Shown here in pieces: positions 39,197-50,517 of a stretch of 64,000 bases of DNA (position 1 is the stretch's first letter; the number at the start of each line of letters is the position of its first letter). Below the pieces are notes generated by a model. It was given only the letters and a program-made list of their open reading frames with translations. It was not told the DNA's origin and did not search any database. Source of the stretch: Aurantimonas sp. HBX-1 (GTDB lineage: Bacteria; Pseudomonadota; Alphaproteobacteria; Rhizobiales; Rhizobiaceae). Location of the stretch: the NCBI RefSeq assembly GCF_021391535.1, contig NZ_CP090066.1, positions 1,005,501 through 1,069,500 on the forward strand, written 5' to 3'. A program made the position numbers and the translations under genes.

Positions 39197-39547
39197 ATGT
39201 CGCCAAGCCGTATCGCCTGCGCCGTTCTGGTCGCCCTCGCTACGGCGACACCCGTGCTGGCGCAGACCGCCGTGCCGCAGGATGCGCCGATTCCGCGCGG
39301 CGGCACGCTGATCCAGCAGGGAGAGGGCGTCCCGATCGGCGACCAGATCGATACCGGCGGGCTGCCGGGGGTGGATTTCGACGCCACGGAGGCGGACGAT
39401 GCGGTCCGGGGCCCGGGTGGCCTGCAGAACAATGTCGGCGCCGTCGGCACCGACGCACCAGCGACGTCCGGCTATGATCCCGAGACGTTCGAGGCGCCCT
39501 TGCCGGAAGGCGAGGGGGTTCCGCTGCCCGTGCCGCCCGCCGAGTAG
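39197..39547 (+). CDS. small exported hypothetical protein
   Basis: 116 aa from ATG 39197 (MSPSRIACAVLVALATATPVLAQ), a clear signal peptide cut after LAQ. The mature part is acidic, Gly/Pro rich and probably disordered (GGTLIQQGEGVPIG, LPEGEGVPLPVPP). GGAGAAG lies upstream at about 39186. No family recognised. Confidence 0.68.
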   Translation: MSPSRIACAVLVALATATPVLAQTAVPQDAPIPRGGTLIQQGEGVPIGDQIDTGGLPGVDFDATEADDAVRGPGGLQNNVGAVGTDAPATSGYDPETFEAPLPEGEGVPLPVPPAE

Positions 39548-39597
39548 GCGCCTGGCGCTTCCGCCCGCCCGCCTGCTGCCGTAAGGAGGCGGTTCCT

Positions 39598-40437
39598 GTG
39601 ACAGTGACGGAGCGGACGATGGCCGGCGGGTTCGACGAAGAGGCACTGGCGGAGGCGTACAACCGGGCGCTGACGCTCGAGAAGGCCGGCGAGGCGGTGG
39701 AAGCGGCGGCGGCCTATCGCGAGTGCCTGGCGCTCGACCCGGACGACCACGGCGGCGCCGCGGTCCGGCTGGCCGCGCTGGGGCAGGGCGAGACGCCCGC
39801 CTCGGCTGGCGACGCCTATGTCGCCACCCTGTTCGACCAGCATGCCGACGCCTTCGAGGACATCCTCGTCCGCCAACTCGGCTACGGCGTGCCGGCGCTG
39901 ATCGCCGAGCGGCTGGGCGAGATCGCCCCCGGCCCGTACCGGCGGATGCTGGATCTCGGCTGCGGCACCGGCCTTGCCGGCGAGGCGCTGGCGGAGCGGG
40001 CGGAGACGATCATCGGCGTCGACCTCTCCGAGGGCATGATCGAGAACTGCTTCGACAAGGGCGTCTACGACCAGCTGTTCATCGGCGAGGCCGTCGGGTT
40101 CCTCGAGGATTTCGACGAGGAGGCGCCGTTCGACCTCGTCGTGGCGGCCGACGTGCTGCCCTATCTCGGCGACCTCGATCCGCTGCTGGCGAACGCCGCC
40201 GCTCGGATGGCCGGCGGCGGCATCCTCGCCTTCTCCACCGAGACGCTACCGGATGCCGTGTTCGGCAGCCGCGACTTCATGGTCGGGCCGCACCAGCGCT
40301 TCCACCACCGCGCCGCCTACGTGACGGAGCGGCTCGGCGCGCACGGCTTCGAGGTCCTGTCCTGCGAGGGCATCATCGTCCGCCGCCAGGAGGGCCAGCC
40401 GGCGCCCGGCCATCTGGTCGTTGCCCGGCGGCGCTGA
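39598..40437 (+). CDS. TPR-containing class I methyltransferase
   Basis: 279 aa from GTG 39598 with AAGGAGG at 39583-39589, spacing 8. A TPR-like helix pair at residues 15-55 (AEAYNRALTLEKAGEAVEAAAAYRECLALDPDD) is followed by the SAM motif LDLGCGTGLAG, the acidic IGVDLSEGM, and FDLVVAADVLPYLGDL. This matches predicted TPR methyltransferases (COG4976). Substrate unknown. Confidence 0.87.
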   Translation: MTVTERTMAGGFDEEALAEAYNRALTLEKAGEAVEAAAAYRECLALDPDDHGGAAVRLAALGQGETPASAGDAYVATLFDQHADAFEDILVRQLGYGVPALIAERLGEIAPGPYRRMLDLGCGTGLAGEALAERAETIIGVDLSEGMIENCFDKGVYDQLFIGEAVGFLEDFDEEAPFDLVVAADVLPYLGDLDPLLANAAARMAGGGILAFSTETLPDAVFGSRDFMVGPHQRFHHRAAYVTERLGAHGFEVLSCEGIIVRRQEGQPAPGHLVVARRR

Positions 40438-40504
40438 CCCCGGCGCCTTGAAACGGCCCGGCGGGCGGGCGACAATGCCGCCTCACTCCTGCGGATCGAA
40501 ATCC

Positions 40505-40636
40505 ATGACCCTTCGCCTTGCCTTCTTCCTTCTCGCCGCCCTGTCGGTCGCCGGCTGCGCCACCAAGCCGGTCGACGACCCCGAGGGGAAATGGGCGAAG
40601 CAGGCCGAGCAGCTCGACAATTCGCTGTTCTACTAG
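40505..40636 (+). CDS. 43-aa lipoprotein
   Basis: MTLRLAFFLLAALSVAGC is a lipoprotein signal with lipobox SVAGC, leaving a mature peptide of 26 residues (TKPVDDPEGKWAKQAE...). Very small lipoproteins of this kind are common beside exported proteins in Rhizobiales. Ends 7 nt before the next gene. Confidence 0.65.
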   Translation: MTLRLAFFLLAALSVAGCATKPVDDPEGKWAKQAEQLDNSLFY

Positions 40637-40643
40637 GCCGTCC

Positions 40644-41225
40644 GTGCCGCGTCGCATCCTGACCGCCTTCGGCCTCGTCGCAGGGCTCGTCGCGGGCCCG
40701 GCGCTGGCGGCCTCGGGCGACCTCGCGGTGCCGGGCTGGCGGGCCGGGCCGCCGGCCGAGGCGACGCTGGAGGCGCCGCAGCGCTACGACTGCACCGGCC
40801 CGGCCTGCCCCTCGGCCGGGCTTTCCTGCCTCTACGCCGTGGCGCCGCCGAGGCCGGCGGGGTCGCGCTGGCTGTCGGCCGAGGACGTGATGAACCCCGA
40901 CGTGATGCCCTGGGCCGACTACGAGGTCTGGCTCGCCGGCGCGGCGCGGCAGCTGAAGCCGGCGCTGGCGAGCGATCCCTCCCGCAGCGGCTTTGCCGAG
41001 CGCGGTGTGCCGGCGCTGCAGGCCCTTGGCGGCCGCGATGTGGTGCGGCGCGACTACGGCCTGCGCACCAGGGCCGGCTATCTGGCGATGCCGGCATTCC
41101 TCTGGGGGGCGAAGGGCCGGCTCTACACGCTCGCCTGCGCCACCGCGCCGGAGGCGCGGCAGGCGGCGCGCATCCCGATGATCGGCCTGATCGAGGCGCT
41201 GGCGGTGCTGGAGCCCGACGAGTAA
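40644..41225 (+). CDS. exported hypothetical protein
   Basis: 193 aa from GTG 40644 (VPRRILTAFGLVAGLVAGPALAAS), signal peptide ending near ALA. The mature protein has a pair of cysteines at YDCTGPACPSAGLSCLY, useful for disulfides, and ends ARIPMIGLIEALAVLEPDE. An in-frame ATG further upstream at 40518 lies in the preceding lipoprotein gene and would lose the signal peptide. No family recognised. Confidence 0.68.
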   Translation: MPRRILTAFGLVAGLVAGPALAASGDLAVPGWRAGPPAEATLEAPQRYDCTGPACPSAGLSCLYAVAPPRPAGSRWLSAEDVMNPDVMPWADYEVWLAGAARQLKPALASDPSRSGFAERGVPALQALGGRDVVRRDYGLRTRAGYLAMPAFLWGAKGRLYTLACATAPEARQAARIPMIGLIEALAVLEPDE

Positions 41226-41307
41226 CGATCCCGGGAGGCGGGGCGTGATGCGCAACGGCCGGGCGGCGGCGGCGTTCTTCGAGGCGACCCCTCATGGAGA
41301 ATGCCCG

Positions 41308-41433
41308 ATGCCCGCCATTGCCCTTGCCCTGATCCTGTCCCTGACGTTCGCCGGCTGCGTGTCCGGCGGCAGCACCCGCGGCTACGAGAACACGCCCTCC
41401 GGCGGCATCGTGCCCGGCCAGCAGGGCTACTGA
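41308..41433 (+). CDS. 41-aa lipoprotein with TPSGGIVPGQ tail
   Basis: ATG 41308, GGAG at 41296-41299, spacing 8. MPAIALALILSLTFAGC is a lipoprotein signal (lipobox TFAGC). The mature peptide is 25 residues ending TPSGGIVPGQQGY. The TPSGGIVPGQ stretch recurs at the C-terminus of the next gene's product. Confidence 0.7.
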   Translation: MPAIALALILSLTFAGCVSGGSTRGYENTPSGGIVPGQQGY

Positions 41434-41491
41434 CCTTCGCCTCGATGCAATGCCCGGCGCCGGCGCGGCGTCGGGAGGAAAGGAGTCTCCG

Positions 41492-41821
41492 ATGATCCGC
41501 TCTCTGCCGCTGGCCCTCGCCGCGCTCGTCGCCCTGCCGGCGCTCGGCATCGGCCCTGCCGCCGCGCAGGACCGTTTCGACGACGGCTACGCCACCGTCG
41601 GCGTCGCCCTGTCGGACCGCGAGAAGGCCCGCTCGGTGCCGGTGCGGCTGCCGGACGGGCGGGTGGTGCTGCGCCCGCCGAGCCGCGGCATCCCGTTCCT
41701 GTTCGGCTTCGGCGACAATGACGGCGTGCCCTCGGCCCGCCCCACCGTCGGCGGCGTGACGCCCTCCGCCATGGCCGCGACCCCCTCCGGCGGCATCGTC
41801 CCGGGGCAGAAGACGCCGTAG
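41492..41821 (+). CDS. exported protein with TPSGGIVPGQ tail
   Basis: 109 aa from ATG 41492, preceded by GGAGGAAAGGAG. Signal peptide MIRSLPLALAALVALPALGIGPAAA; mature part includes LSDREKARSVPVRLPDGRVVLRPPSRG and ends TPSGGIVPGQKTP, sharing ten residues with the preceding 41-aa lipoprotein. Function unknown; see findings. Confidence 0.72.
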   Translation: MIRSLPLALAALVALPALGIGPAAAQDRFDDGYATVGVALSDREKARSVPVRLPDGRVVLRPPSRGIPFLFGFGDNDGVPSARPTVGGVTPSAMAATPSGGIVPGQKTP

Positions 41822-41842
41822 GGCGTCGGCATTTCTACGCGC

Positions 41843-42335
41843 CGTCATCCTCGGGCCCCGTACCCAGGATCCAGGCTTCGGGGCCTTCTCCAGAGCGCGG
41901 AAGCGCGTGCGTCTGCCACGGAGCGGCGCTCCGGCGCGGAGGAATGGGTCCTCGGGGCAAGCCCGAGGATGACGCGGCTTTCGTGGCGTGCGGGTTCTGC
42001 AAGCGCCGGCGCCGGCGGGTAGCCTCCCTCATTAAACGCGGCGTCATCCTCGGGCTTGACCCGAGGACCCATGCCTCGACGGCCGTGCCGGATGATCCGG
42101 TGACCGAAGCGCGGGTGGTGCGCTGCTGGATCCTCGGGACGGGGCCCGAGGATGACGATTGCGGATGTGGGGGCGGCCCGTCGCTAGCGGCTATGCTCTG
42201 CATCCCGCGCGCGGTGACGCATGCCGACGTCCTCCTCGGGCCCACCCACGACGTCACCGTCGGGCATACCCACGCCGTCACCCTCGGGGCCACCCACGGC
42301 GTCATCCTCGGGCCCCGTCCCGAGGATCCAGGCGT
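41843..42335. repeat. cluster of five REP-like palindromes
   Basis: Five related segments of 31-35 nt built on GTCATCCTCGGG and CCCGAGGA, at 41843-41875, 41944-41975, 42041-42075, 42126-42157 and 42299-42335, in both orientations. Copies two and three are inverted relative to each other (ATGGGTCCTCGGG... and ...CCGAGGACCCAT). The frames crossing this region are artefacts of the repeats; no gene is supported. Confidence 0.8.
42219..42313. repeat. 24-bp minisatellite, about four units
   Basis: Units at about 42219-42241, 42242-42265, 42266-42289 and 42290-42313 share the form CCACCCACGnCGTCACCCTCGGG. The last unit runs into the fifth REP-like copy, so the array may have arisen by slippage in a REP element. 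Units differ by a few bases each. Confidence 0.75.
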
Positions 42336-42355
42336 CCCCGCCGGCGCACGCAGCG

Positions 42356-42994
42356 TCACAGCTGCGTCAGCCGCGGGCGCGGCGGCGGGGGCGCGGGGAA
42401 CGCCGTCCGGGCCGGCGCAGCGGCGTCCGACGCGGCGTCCGGCGCCGCAGCCTCGCTCCGTCCTTCGCCCGCCTTACCCTCCCATTGCCCTTCGCGCGCC
42501 GCACCGTCGCTCTGCGCCTCGCGCGCCGCCGCGGCTTCGGCGATCTTGCGGCGGGCGGCGTCGATCCAGGACTTCTCGCAGCGGATGGTGAACTCGTCGC
42601 GGAAGCGTTCCGGAAAGTGCCGGCGCATGATCGCGTAGGGCAGGACGTACTGCACCACGAGCGGCAGCCGGGCGAAGCACGGGGCGGCGCCGTGCGGGTC
42701 GGGGACGCAAGCCGCGTCGGCGGGGCGCTCGCCGAAGCAGCAACGCCCGGCCCGCCGGCAGGCGCCGCGCTTGCAGAACGGCGTCAGCAACAGCGCCGAG
42801 TGGGGCAGCAGACGCTCCGGATGCATGTCCACCCCCGAGCGGGCGCGCCGGGGCGGGGATTTCTTCGAGCGCCGCGGCGGTTTCGGCGCGTTCTGGAGCG
42901 CGTCCCGGACGAGCTTCAAGTGCGCGTCGGCGATCCGGCGGCTCTCGGCGATCTCCTCCGGCGTCAGCGGCGGGTCGATCGGCGCGTCGGACAT
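42356..42994 (-). CDS. hypothetical protein with Cys-rich cluster
   Basis: 212 aa. The ATG at 42994 (MSDAPIDPP) is preferred over that at 43000 because AAGGAGG sits 6 nt upstream of it but directly abuts the earlier ATG. A central block reads FCKRGACRRAGRCC with further Cys in DAACVPDP and APCF: a likely metal-binding cluster, also seen in small Rhizobiales proteins. After it comes a helix-rich segment. The C-terminal 60 residues are Ala/Glu/Pro rich and disordered. No enzymatic motif seen. Confidence 0.72.
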   Translation of the reverse strand: MSDAPIDPPLTPEEIAESRRIADAHLKLVRDALQNAPKPPRRSKKSPPRRARSGVDMHPERLLPHSALLLTPFCKRGACRRAGRCCFGERPADAACVPDPHGAAPCFARLPLVVQYVLPYAIMRRHFPERFRDEFTIRCEKSWIDAARRKIAEAAAAREAQSDGAAREGQWEGKAGEGRSEAAAPDAASDAAAPARTAFPAPPPPRPRLTQL

Positions 42995-43515
42995 GGTCAT
43001 CCTCCTTCGGGTTTCGGGGCTCTCCTTGACTGCGGGCGTGCGAAAGCGTCGCCGCGCCCGGGTGGGCCGGCGGTCTGCCGCATGCGGCCGCCCTGGCGGG
43101 CGGCGGATCGCCGACGGCACGCCATCGGCTTGTATCAAGAGCGGCACGCCGTCGGCGATCCGCGCGGTGTCTTGTCGGTCCGATTGGAAAGGGGAAAGAG
43201 TCGTCTGCCCAGCCCTTAAGCTCCTCGCGGGGCTCGTCGCTGGCTGGGACCCACACCCCCTTCCGGCCGGCTCTTCGCCCTTGCGGGCTCAAGCGGATCG
43301 ATCCGCGGCCCCCTCGTAGTGGGGGACGGTCCGGCGACGGTTCGGCCCGTCCGGGTCGGCGCCTCTCCGGAAGAGGCACCGGCGCGGACACCGCTCGCCG
43401 CCCCCGGGCGATCCCGGCGATCGTCCGTGCCCGCCGTGGGCGGCGATGCGGGGATTATGCGGGAGGGGGGAAGGGGTGGGGATAAATCCGTGAATGGAGC
43501 AAAAACAAATGACCG
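42995..43515. other. 521-bp gap, GC-rich then AT-rich
   Basis: No supported gene. The open frames here lack ribosome binding sites and codon structure. The base composition changes visibly from GC-rich to AT-rich at about 43,480-43,540, the left edge of the DUF262-HEPN island. Confidence 0.5.
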
Positions 43516-44022
43516 TCAGCGCTTCAACGCACGATCGAGGCATATAAAAACAGTCTTGCTTCGATTGTACGCGGTCCGAGCTTCATCGTAGCTCGCATTG
43601 GAGGGAACGTTTCCTCCATGAACAAAATTATTTCGCCACGTTAGAATATTTCCATAAGAACTTTTGATTGAACCGCCACCAGACCCCAAGGAGCTTTTTT
43701 CTTCGATCTCTAGAAAGCTATCAAAACGCTTTTTATACTTTTCTCCAAATCTAATAACATGGCTCTTCCTAATTTCAGATAAGCTTATCCTCCCATTTAA
43801 TCTATCGTAAGAACTTTCGATGTGAACTCCAAAAACAGGATGTTTTTTCTTGGCAAACTCAATAACGATGTCTTTGAAAGCCTCTTCGAAAAATGTAACG
43901 GCTGTTACACAAAGAAACCCTATGTAGCGATTTTTAAACAACGGATCATCTACGAGATCAACAGCGTCATCGAGATGGCTTATGTAGCTGTCAGCATCTT
44001 CTAAAATAACCGTGTATGCCAT
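43516..44022 (-). CDS. HEPN-family putative RNase (MAE_28990/MAE_18760-like)
   Basis: 168 aa. The helical domain ends with WRNNFVHGG, matching the R-N-x(3)-H HEPN ribonuclease motif; SSYGNILTWRNNF provides the preceding helix. N-terminal region (LEDADSYISHLDDAVDL, CVTAVTFFEEAFKDIVIEFAKKK) is typical for this HEPN subgroup. Composition is far more AT-rich than the surroundings. It lies 1 nt after the DUF262 gene, so the two form one operon; probably the toxic effector of a defence module. Confidence 0.8.
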   Translation of the reverse strand: MAYTVILEDADSYISHLDDAVDLVDDPLFKNRYIGFLCVTAVTFFEEAFKDIVIEFAKKKHPVFGVHIESSYDRLNGRISLSEIRKSHVIRFGEKYKKRFDSFLEIEEKSSLGSGGGSIKSSYGNILTWRNNFVHGGNVPSNASYDEARTAYNRSKTVFICLDRALKR

Positions 44023-44023
44023 A

Positions 44024-45103
44024 TCAAAATAACTTTTTAACGGCGCTCATACGTACTTTGACTGCAGAAGCATCACTTGTATTAAAAAATATGCTATCTG
44101 TGTACTCTTTATTGTTAAGGAGCTTAGCATAGATTTTTTGTGCTTTTTCAAAATCACCGGATGGGTGCCGCATGCTTTCAGAAAATACGCTATCCAAAGC
44201 TGCTAGATTGATTGGGCCTCGTACGTGGAATGGTCTTTCACCAAATGCCTCAACTATCTTATCGCACACCGCCGGAAAATTCCGATAAAAGCTCTTAAAA
44301 GAACGAGATTTGGCCTCAATATTCTCTTTCATTGAGATATTGAGGAATTCTTTCATAGGTTTTTCATAGGAGGTAGAGCGTTCGAACATCGCGTAGGCTC
44401 GAAGAAGGATTTCTACGTCACGTTGGTGCTTATCCAGATTTTCTCTGCCTATTATCTTGCGCCAACTAGGGTACTTATTCAGCTCATTGAGCGAAGTTAC
44501 AACAGCTCCGTGGAAGACGCAATTTCTGATCTCTTGGGCGCGCAGCGGAGTTCCGCCAGTGTTAAGCCTTTCAAATATATGGAAGGCCGCTGTGTCGTTG
44601 TCTCTCGGTGCCATCTGGCGAATATTGACAACGCGCAAAACAGAATTAACTAGTTTTTTCTGATCTTTTTCGTCTAATTCAGTAAATCTCTTTTTAGCAA
44701 ATGGGCTTCTTTCATTTAGTCCAGTAAGTCTAAAAACTTGCCGTCTTCCTTGGAAATTCTCATCGCCAAAATAACCATCGAGATAATATATCAACGAAGT
44801 GATGCGCTGCTGTCCATCAATAACGAGATTATTTTGGTCTTCGTCAACGAAGAAAAATGCTTGAGGTACAGGGAGCCCGAGAAGAAAAGATTCGACCAAT
44901 GAAGACGCCTGTTTGATAGTCCATACGTAATTTCTCTGAAACTGTGGGATAATAATATTTTCTTTATCCCACATATCTTTCAATACAGATATAGTCAGGT
45001 CTGACGGGTACGATGCGATATCATATCGAATATACGATTCGTCTTCGACTGATGTCTCGTCAATATCAATTTCTTCGTTTGAAACGTTTGCTTGATCTGC
45101 CAT
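44024..45103 (-). CDS. DUF262 domain-containing protein
   Basis: 359 aa. DUF262 (GmrSD N-domain, ParB-like) motifs: IIIPQFQRNYVWTIKQASSLVESFLLGLPVPQAFFF, then VIDGQQRITSLIYYLDG, and FERLNTGGTPLRAQEIRNCVF. The C-terminal DUF1524 HNH nuclease of GmrS/GmrD is absent, so it needs a partner, supplied by the adjacent HEPN gene. The N-terminus is acidic (NEEIDIDETSVEDES). AT-rich, unlike flanking genes: a sign of recent transfer. DUF262 proteins act in type IV restriction and other anti-phage systems; use of nucleotides is inference. Confidence 0.88.
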   Translation of the reverse strand: MADQANVSNEEIDIDETSVEDESYIRYDIASYPSDLTISVLKDMWDKENIIIPQFQRNYVWTIKQASSLVESFLLGLPVPQAFFFVDEDQNNLVIDGQQRITSLIYYLDGYFGDENFQGRRQVFRLTGLNERSPFAKKRFTELDEKDQKKLVNSVLRVVNIRQMAPRDNDTAAFHIFERLNTGGTPLRAQEIRNCVFHGAVVTSLNELNKYPSWRKIIGRENLDKHQRDVEILLRAYAMFERSTSYEKPMKEFLNISMKENIEAKSRSFKSFYRNFPAVCDKIVEAFGERPFHVRGPINLAALDSVFSESMRHPSGDFEKAQKIYAKLLNNKEYTDSIFFNTSDASAVKVRMSAVKKLF

Positions 45104-45496
45104 GAGGGCTGCGAATCCAAAATAGAGTTAAGAGCGCCAAGTCCTGAATCGACTTTGACAATATCGCGAATGATGTTTGATTCAAGAGGATGCGCGGCAG
45201 AGGGGGCGATATTATTCGTCCGGGGTTGAAACCGAGCGTTCAAGACGGCGGAGACGGTGTCTCTTCTGATAGGCGGCTTTGCGGAGATTTTCCCTCATCC
45301 CCGGTGCCGGGACCTTCTCCCGTTTTGGAGGAAAGTGAGGCGTCGGGTGCCGGCGCTTGTTTGCACCATGGCTAAACCTCTCTGTTGTCTCTCATCCTGG
45401 ACCTGTCCGAGGGCCCGGGGGCGCTGGCTCTGTTCCTGGTTCTTCGAAAGGCTCAGGGATCAGAGTTGGGCGCGGCGTACCGGAACGGCCGCCATT
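45104..45496. other. 393-bp gap upstream of DUF262 gene
   Basis: No supported gene. Composition moves from AT-rich (promoter side of the DUF262 gene) to GC-rich. From about 45,290 short segments (CTCATCCCC...GCCGGGAC, GCGTCGGGTGCCGGCGC) recur near 45,810-45,900, part of the duplicated block next door. Confidence 0.45.
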
Positions 45497-45777
45497 CCTC
45501 TCCCCAGCGGGGAGAGGGTGGATTCGAGCAGGGGCGAGCAGACGGGTCGGGCTTATCCGGGCGCCTACTGGCCCGGGCGGCCGGTCTTGCCAGGGCGGCG
45601 CTTGCGGCGCTGGTCGGCGGGGTCCTCGTAGGAGCCGCGGCCGATGCGCTCGCGGCGGATCGGGGCGGGGGAGTCGGGGTCGGTGCCTCGCGGATCGGCC
45701 GGATCGCCGCCTGCGTTGGTGGGCGGCACGCCCCCCTCTGTCCTGCCGGACTTCTCCCCCTCAAGGGGGGGAGAGGG
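45497..45777 (-). pseudogene. tandem copy of the uvrB 3' end
   Basis: Closely matches 45910-46188, offset 411-413 bp. On the minus strand it can be read as DPADPRGTDPDSPAPIRRE..., then the same tail as UvrB, ending at a TAG at 45565-45567 exactly like the real stop at 45976. The upstream end starts inside the CCCCCCTCTGTCCTGCCGG repeat. It lacks a start and is only a tail, so it is a remnant or the original 3' end displaced by duplication. Confidence 0.8.
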
Positions 45778-45975
45778 GCTTTGCCTGAAGCGTTGGCGGG
45801 GTTCGCCCTCATCCCCCTGCCGGGACCGCCCTGGGACGAGCCACGTGTCTCGTCCCGTCCTGCGGACCCCGTTTCGGGAGAAGGGGAGGCGTCGGGTGCC
45901 GGCGCCCTTCCTCTCCCCAGGGGGGAGAGGGTGGATGCGAGCGGAAGCGAGCAGACGGGTGAGGGCTTTGCCGCC

Positions 45976-49152
<3,177 letters not shown>

Positions 49153-49298
49153 GCGGCGCATATAGAGAGCCGGAGGCCGGCTTGGAAGAAGCGACGCCGC
49201 GTCGCGGGCGGAAGCTGCGGGATTCATCCTTCGCTTACCAAACCTGCCTAGGGTCTGGCGCATCCGCCCACGTTCGGCGGATGACGAAAGGCCGGTGC

Positions 49299-50513
49299 AT
49301 GGTATCGCGTAAACGCATCTGGCGCATCGCCGCGCTCGCTGTCGCCCTGGCGACGGCGAGCCATCTTTCCGGCGCCCTCGCGCAGTCCGACTTCGCCCCG
49401 GTGCCGCCGGCGGCGGTGCCGGGCGGTGGCCAGCTGATGTGGGGCGGCCGCCTGCCGGCGCCGGGCGAGGGCTATGTGCCGAGCGCCCCGCGGCTCGGCG
49501 ACCAGGGCTACGAGGCGCTGGTCGAGCACAGCCAGGCGCAGCAGAACGCCGTGCAGGCGGCGCCGCCCGCACCGGTCGCACCTTCCGACGACGGCTGGTC
49601 GCTGACCGAGGACCTGCTCGGCGGCGGCGGCGCGCCGGCTGCCGCCCTGCCGCCGCCCGCCCCGATGCAGGCCGAGACGCTGCCGGTCGCGGCCGAGCCG
49701 GCGCCGCCGCCGCCGCCGCTGGCCGCGCCGGTGAGCATCGACGGCGGCTACGCGCCGGCAGCGCCGGCCGGCGATCCCTGGGCCGGGCTCAAGCAGGTCT
49801 CGCCCGAAGCGCTGGCCCGCGCCGTGCCGGCGCCGGCCCCGGCGCGGTCGGTCGTCGCGCCGGGCCCGCAGCAGGCGGTGGCGGCGCTGGAGCCGGCGCC
49901 GGTGCGGCCCGAGCCGGTCGTGCCGGGTCGCGGCGCGCTGGAGGACGAGACGCCGAGCGGCTATCGCGCCATGCCGCGGGCCGAGGCGATGTGCCGGGCG
50001 ACGCTGCGCCGGATGGGGGTCAAGTTCGTCGACGTCGCGCCGATCGGCAAGGGCAAAGGCTGCGGCATCCCGCACCCGGTGAAGATCACGGCCATCGCCG
50101 AGGGCGTGGCAATGAAGCCGGCGGCGACGCTGAACTGCGCCTCGGCGATCCGCATCTCGCAATGGGTCGAGGAGGAGGTGAAGCCGGCGGCGCGCTGGAA
50201 GCTGTGGAAGCGCCCGACGGCGGTGCTCAACGCCTCGTCCTATCGCTGCTCGCGCATCGCCGGCTCGCGCACCGTCTCCGAACATGCCTCCGGCAACGCG
50301 CTCGACGTGCGGGGCTTTGCGTTCTCCGACGGCTCGCTGTTCGACGTCGAGAAGAAGGGCTTCTTCTCGTTCCGGCAGAAGTCGTTCCAGAGCGCGGTGC
50401 GGGAATCGGCCTGCCGCTATTTCGGCACGGTGCTCGGCCCGGGCTACAACCACGCGCATCGCGACCATCTGCATCTCGACGCCAAGAACCGCCGCCGCGT
50501 GGTCTGCAAGTAG
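49299..50513 (+). CDS. extensin-family protein, M15-like peptidase domain
   Basis: 404 aa from ATG 49299. Signal peptide (IWRIAALAVALATASHLSGALAQ). The middle 180 residues are Ala/Pro/Gly rich (linker). The C-terminal domain of about 170 residues matches the extensin-like C-terminal family and shows zinc-ligand spacing of M15 peptidases: H-A-S-G-N-A-L-D (His, Asp) and H-L-H near the end (HRDHLHLD), plus several Cys (MCRATL, GCGIPHP, YRCSRI, SACRYF). Peptidoglycan D,D- or L,D-cleavage is inferred. Divergent from uvrB. Confidence 0.85.
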   Translation: MVSRKRIWRIAALAVALATASHLSGALAQSDFAPVPPAAVPGGGQLMWGGRLPAPGEGYVPSAPRLGDQGYEALVEHSQAQQNAVQAAPPAPVAPSDDGWSLTEDLLGGGGAPAAALPPPAPMQAETLPVAAEPAPPPPPLAAPVSIDGGYAPAAPAGDPWAGLKQVSPEALARAVPAPAPARSVVAPGPQQAVAALEPAPVRPEPVVPGRGALEDETPSGYRAMPRAEAMCRATLRRMGVKFVDVAPIGKGKGCGIPHPVKITAIAEGVAMKPAATLNCASAIRISQWVEEEVKPAARWKLWKRPTAVLNASSYRCSRIAGSRTVSEHASGNALDVRGFAFSDGSLFDVEKKGFFSFRQKSFQSAVRESACRYFGTVLGPGYNHAHRDHLHLDAKNRRRVVCK

Positions 50514-50517
50514 CGCG

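Noticed and set aside
42219..42313. CRISPR array
   Set aside because: Units are contiguous and degenerate with no unique spacers; no cas genes nearby.
41944..42591. 215-codon plus-strand frame
   Set aside because: Built from REP-like repeats and the antisense of the Cys-rich protein gene; no ribosome binding site.
43319..43591. Plus-strand frame at the island edge
   Set aside because: Crosses the composition break and overlaps the HEPN gene end antisense; no ribosome binding site.
43500..45200. Attachment sites or an integrase for the AT-rich island
   Set aside because: No tRNA, direct repeats or recombinase gene could be found at its borders.
45453..45812. 119-codon minus-strand frame over the uvrB tail copy
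   Set aside because: In a different frame from the conserved tail; translation is low-complexity Pro/Ala/Arg.
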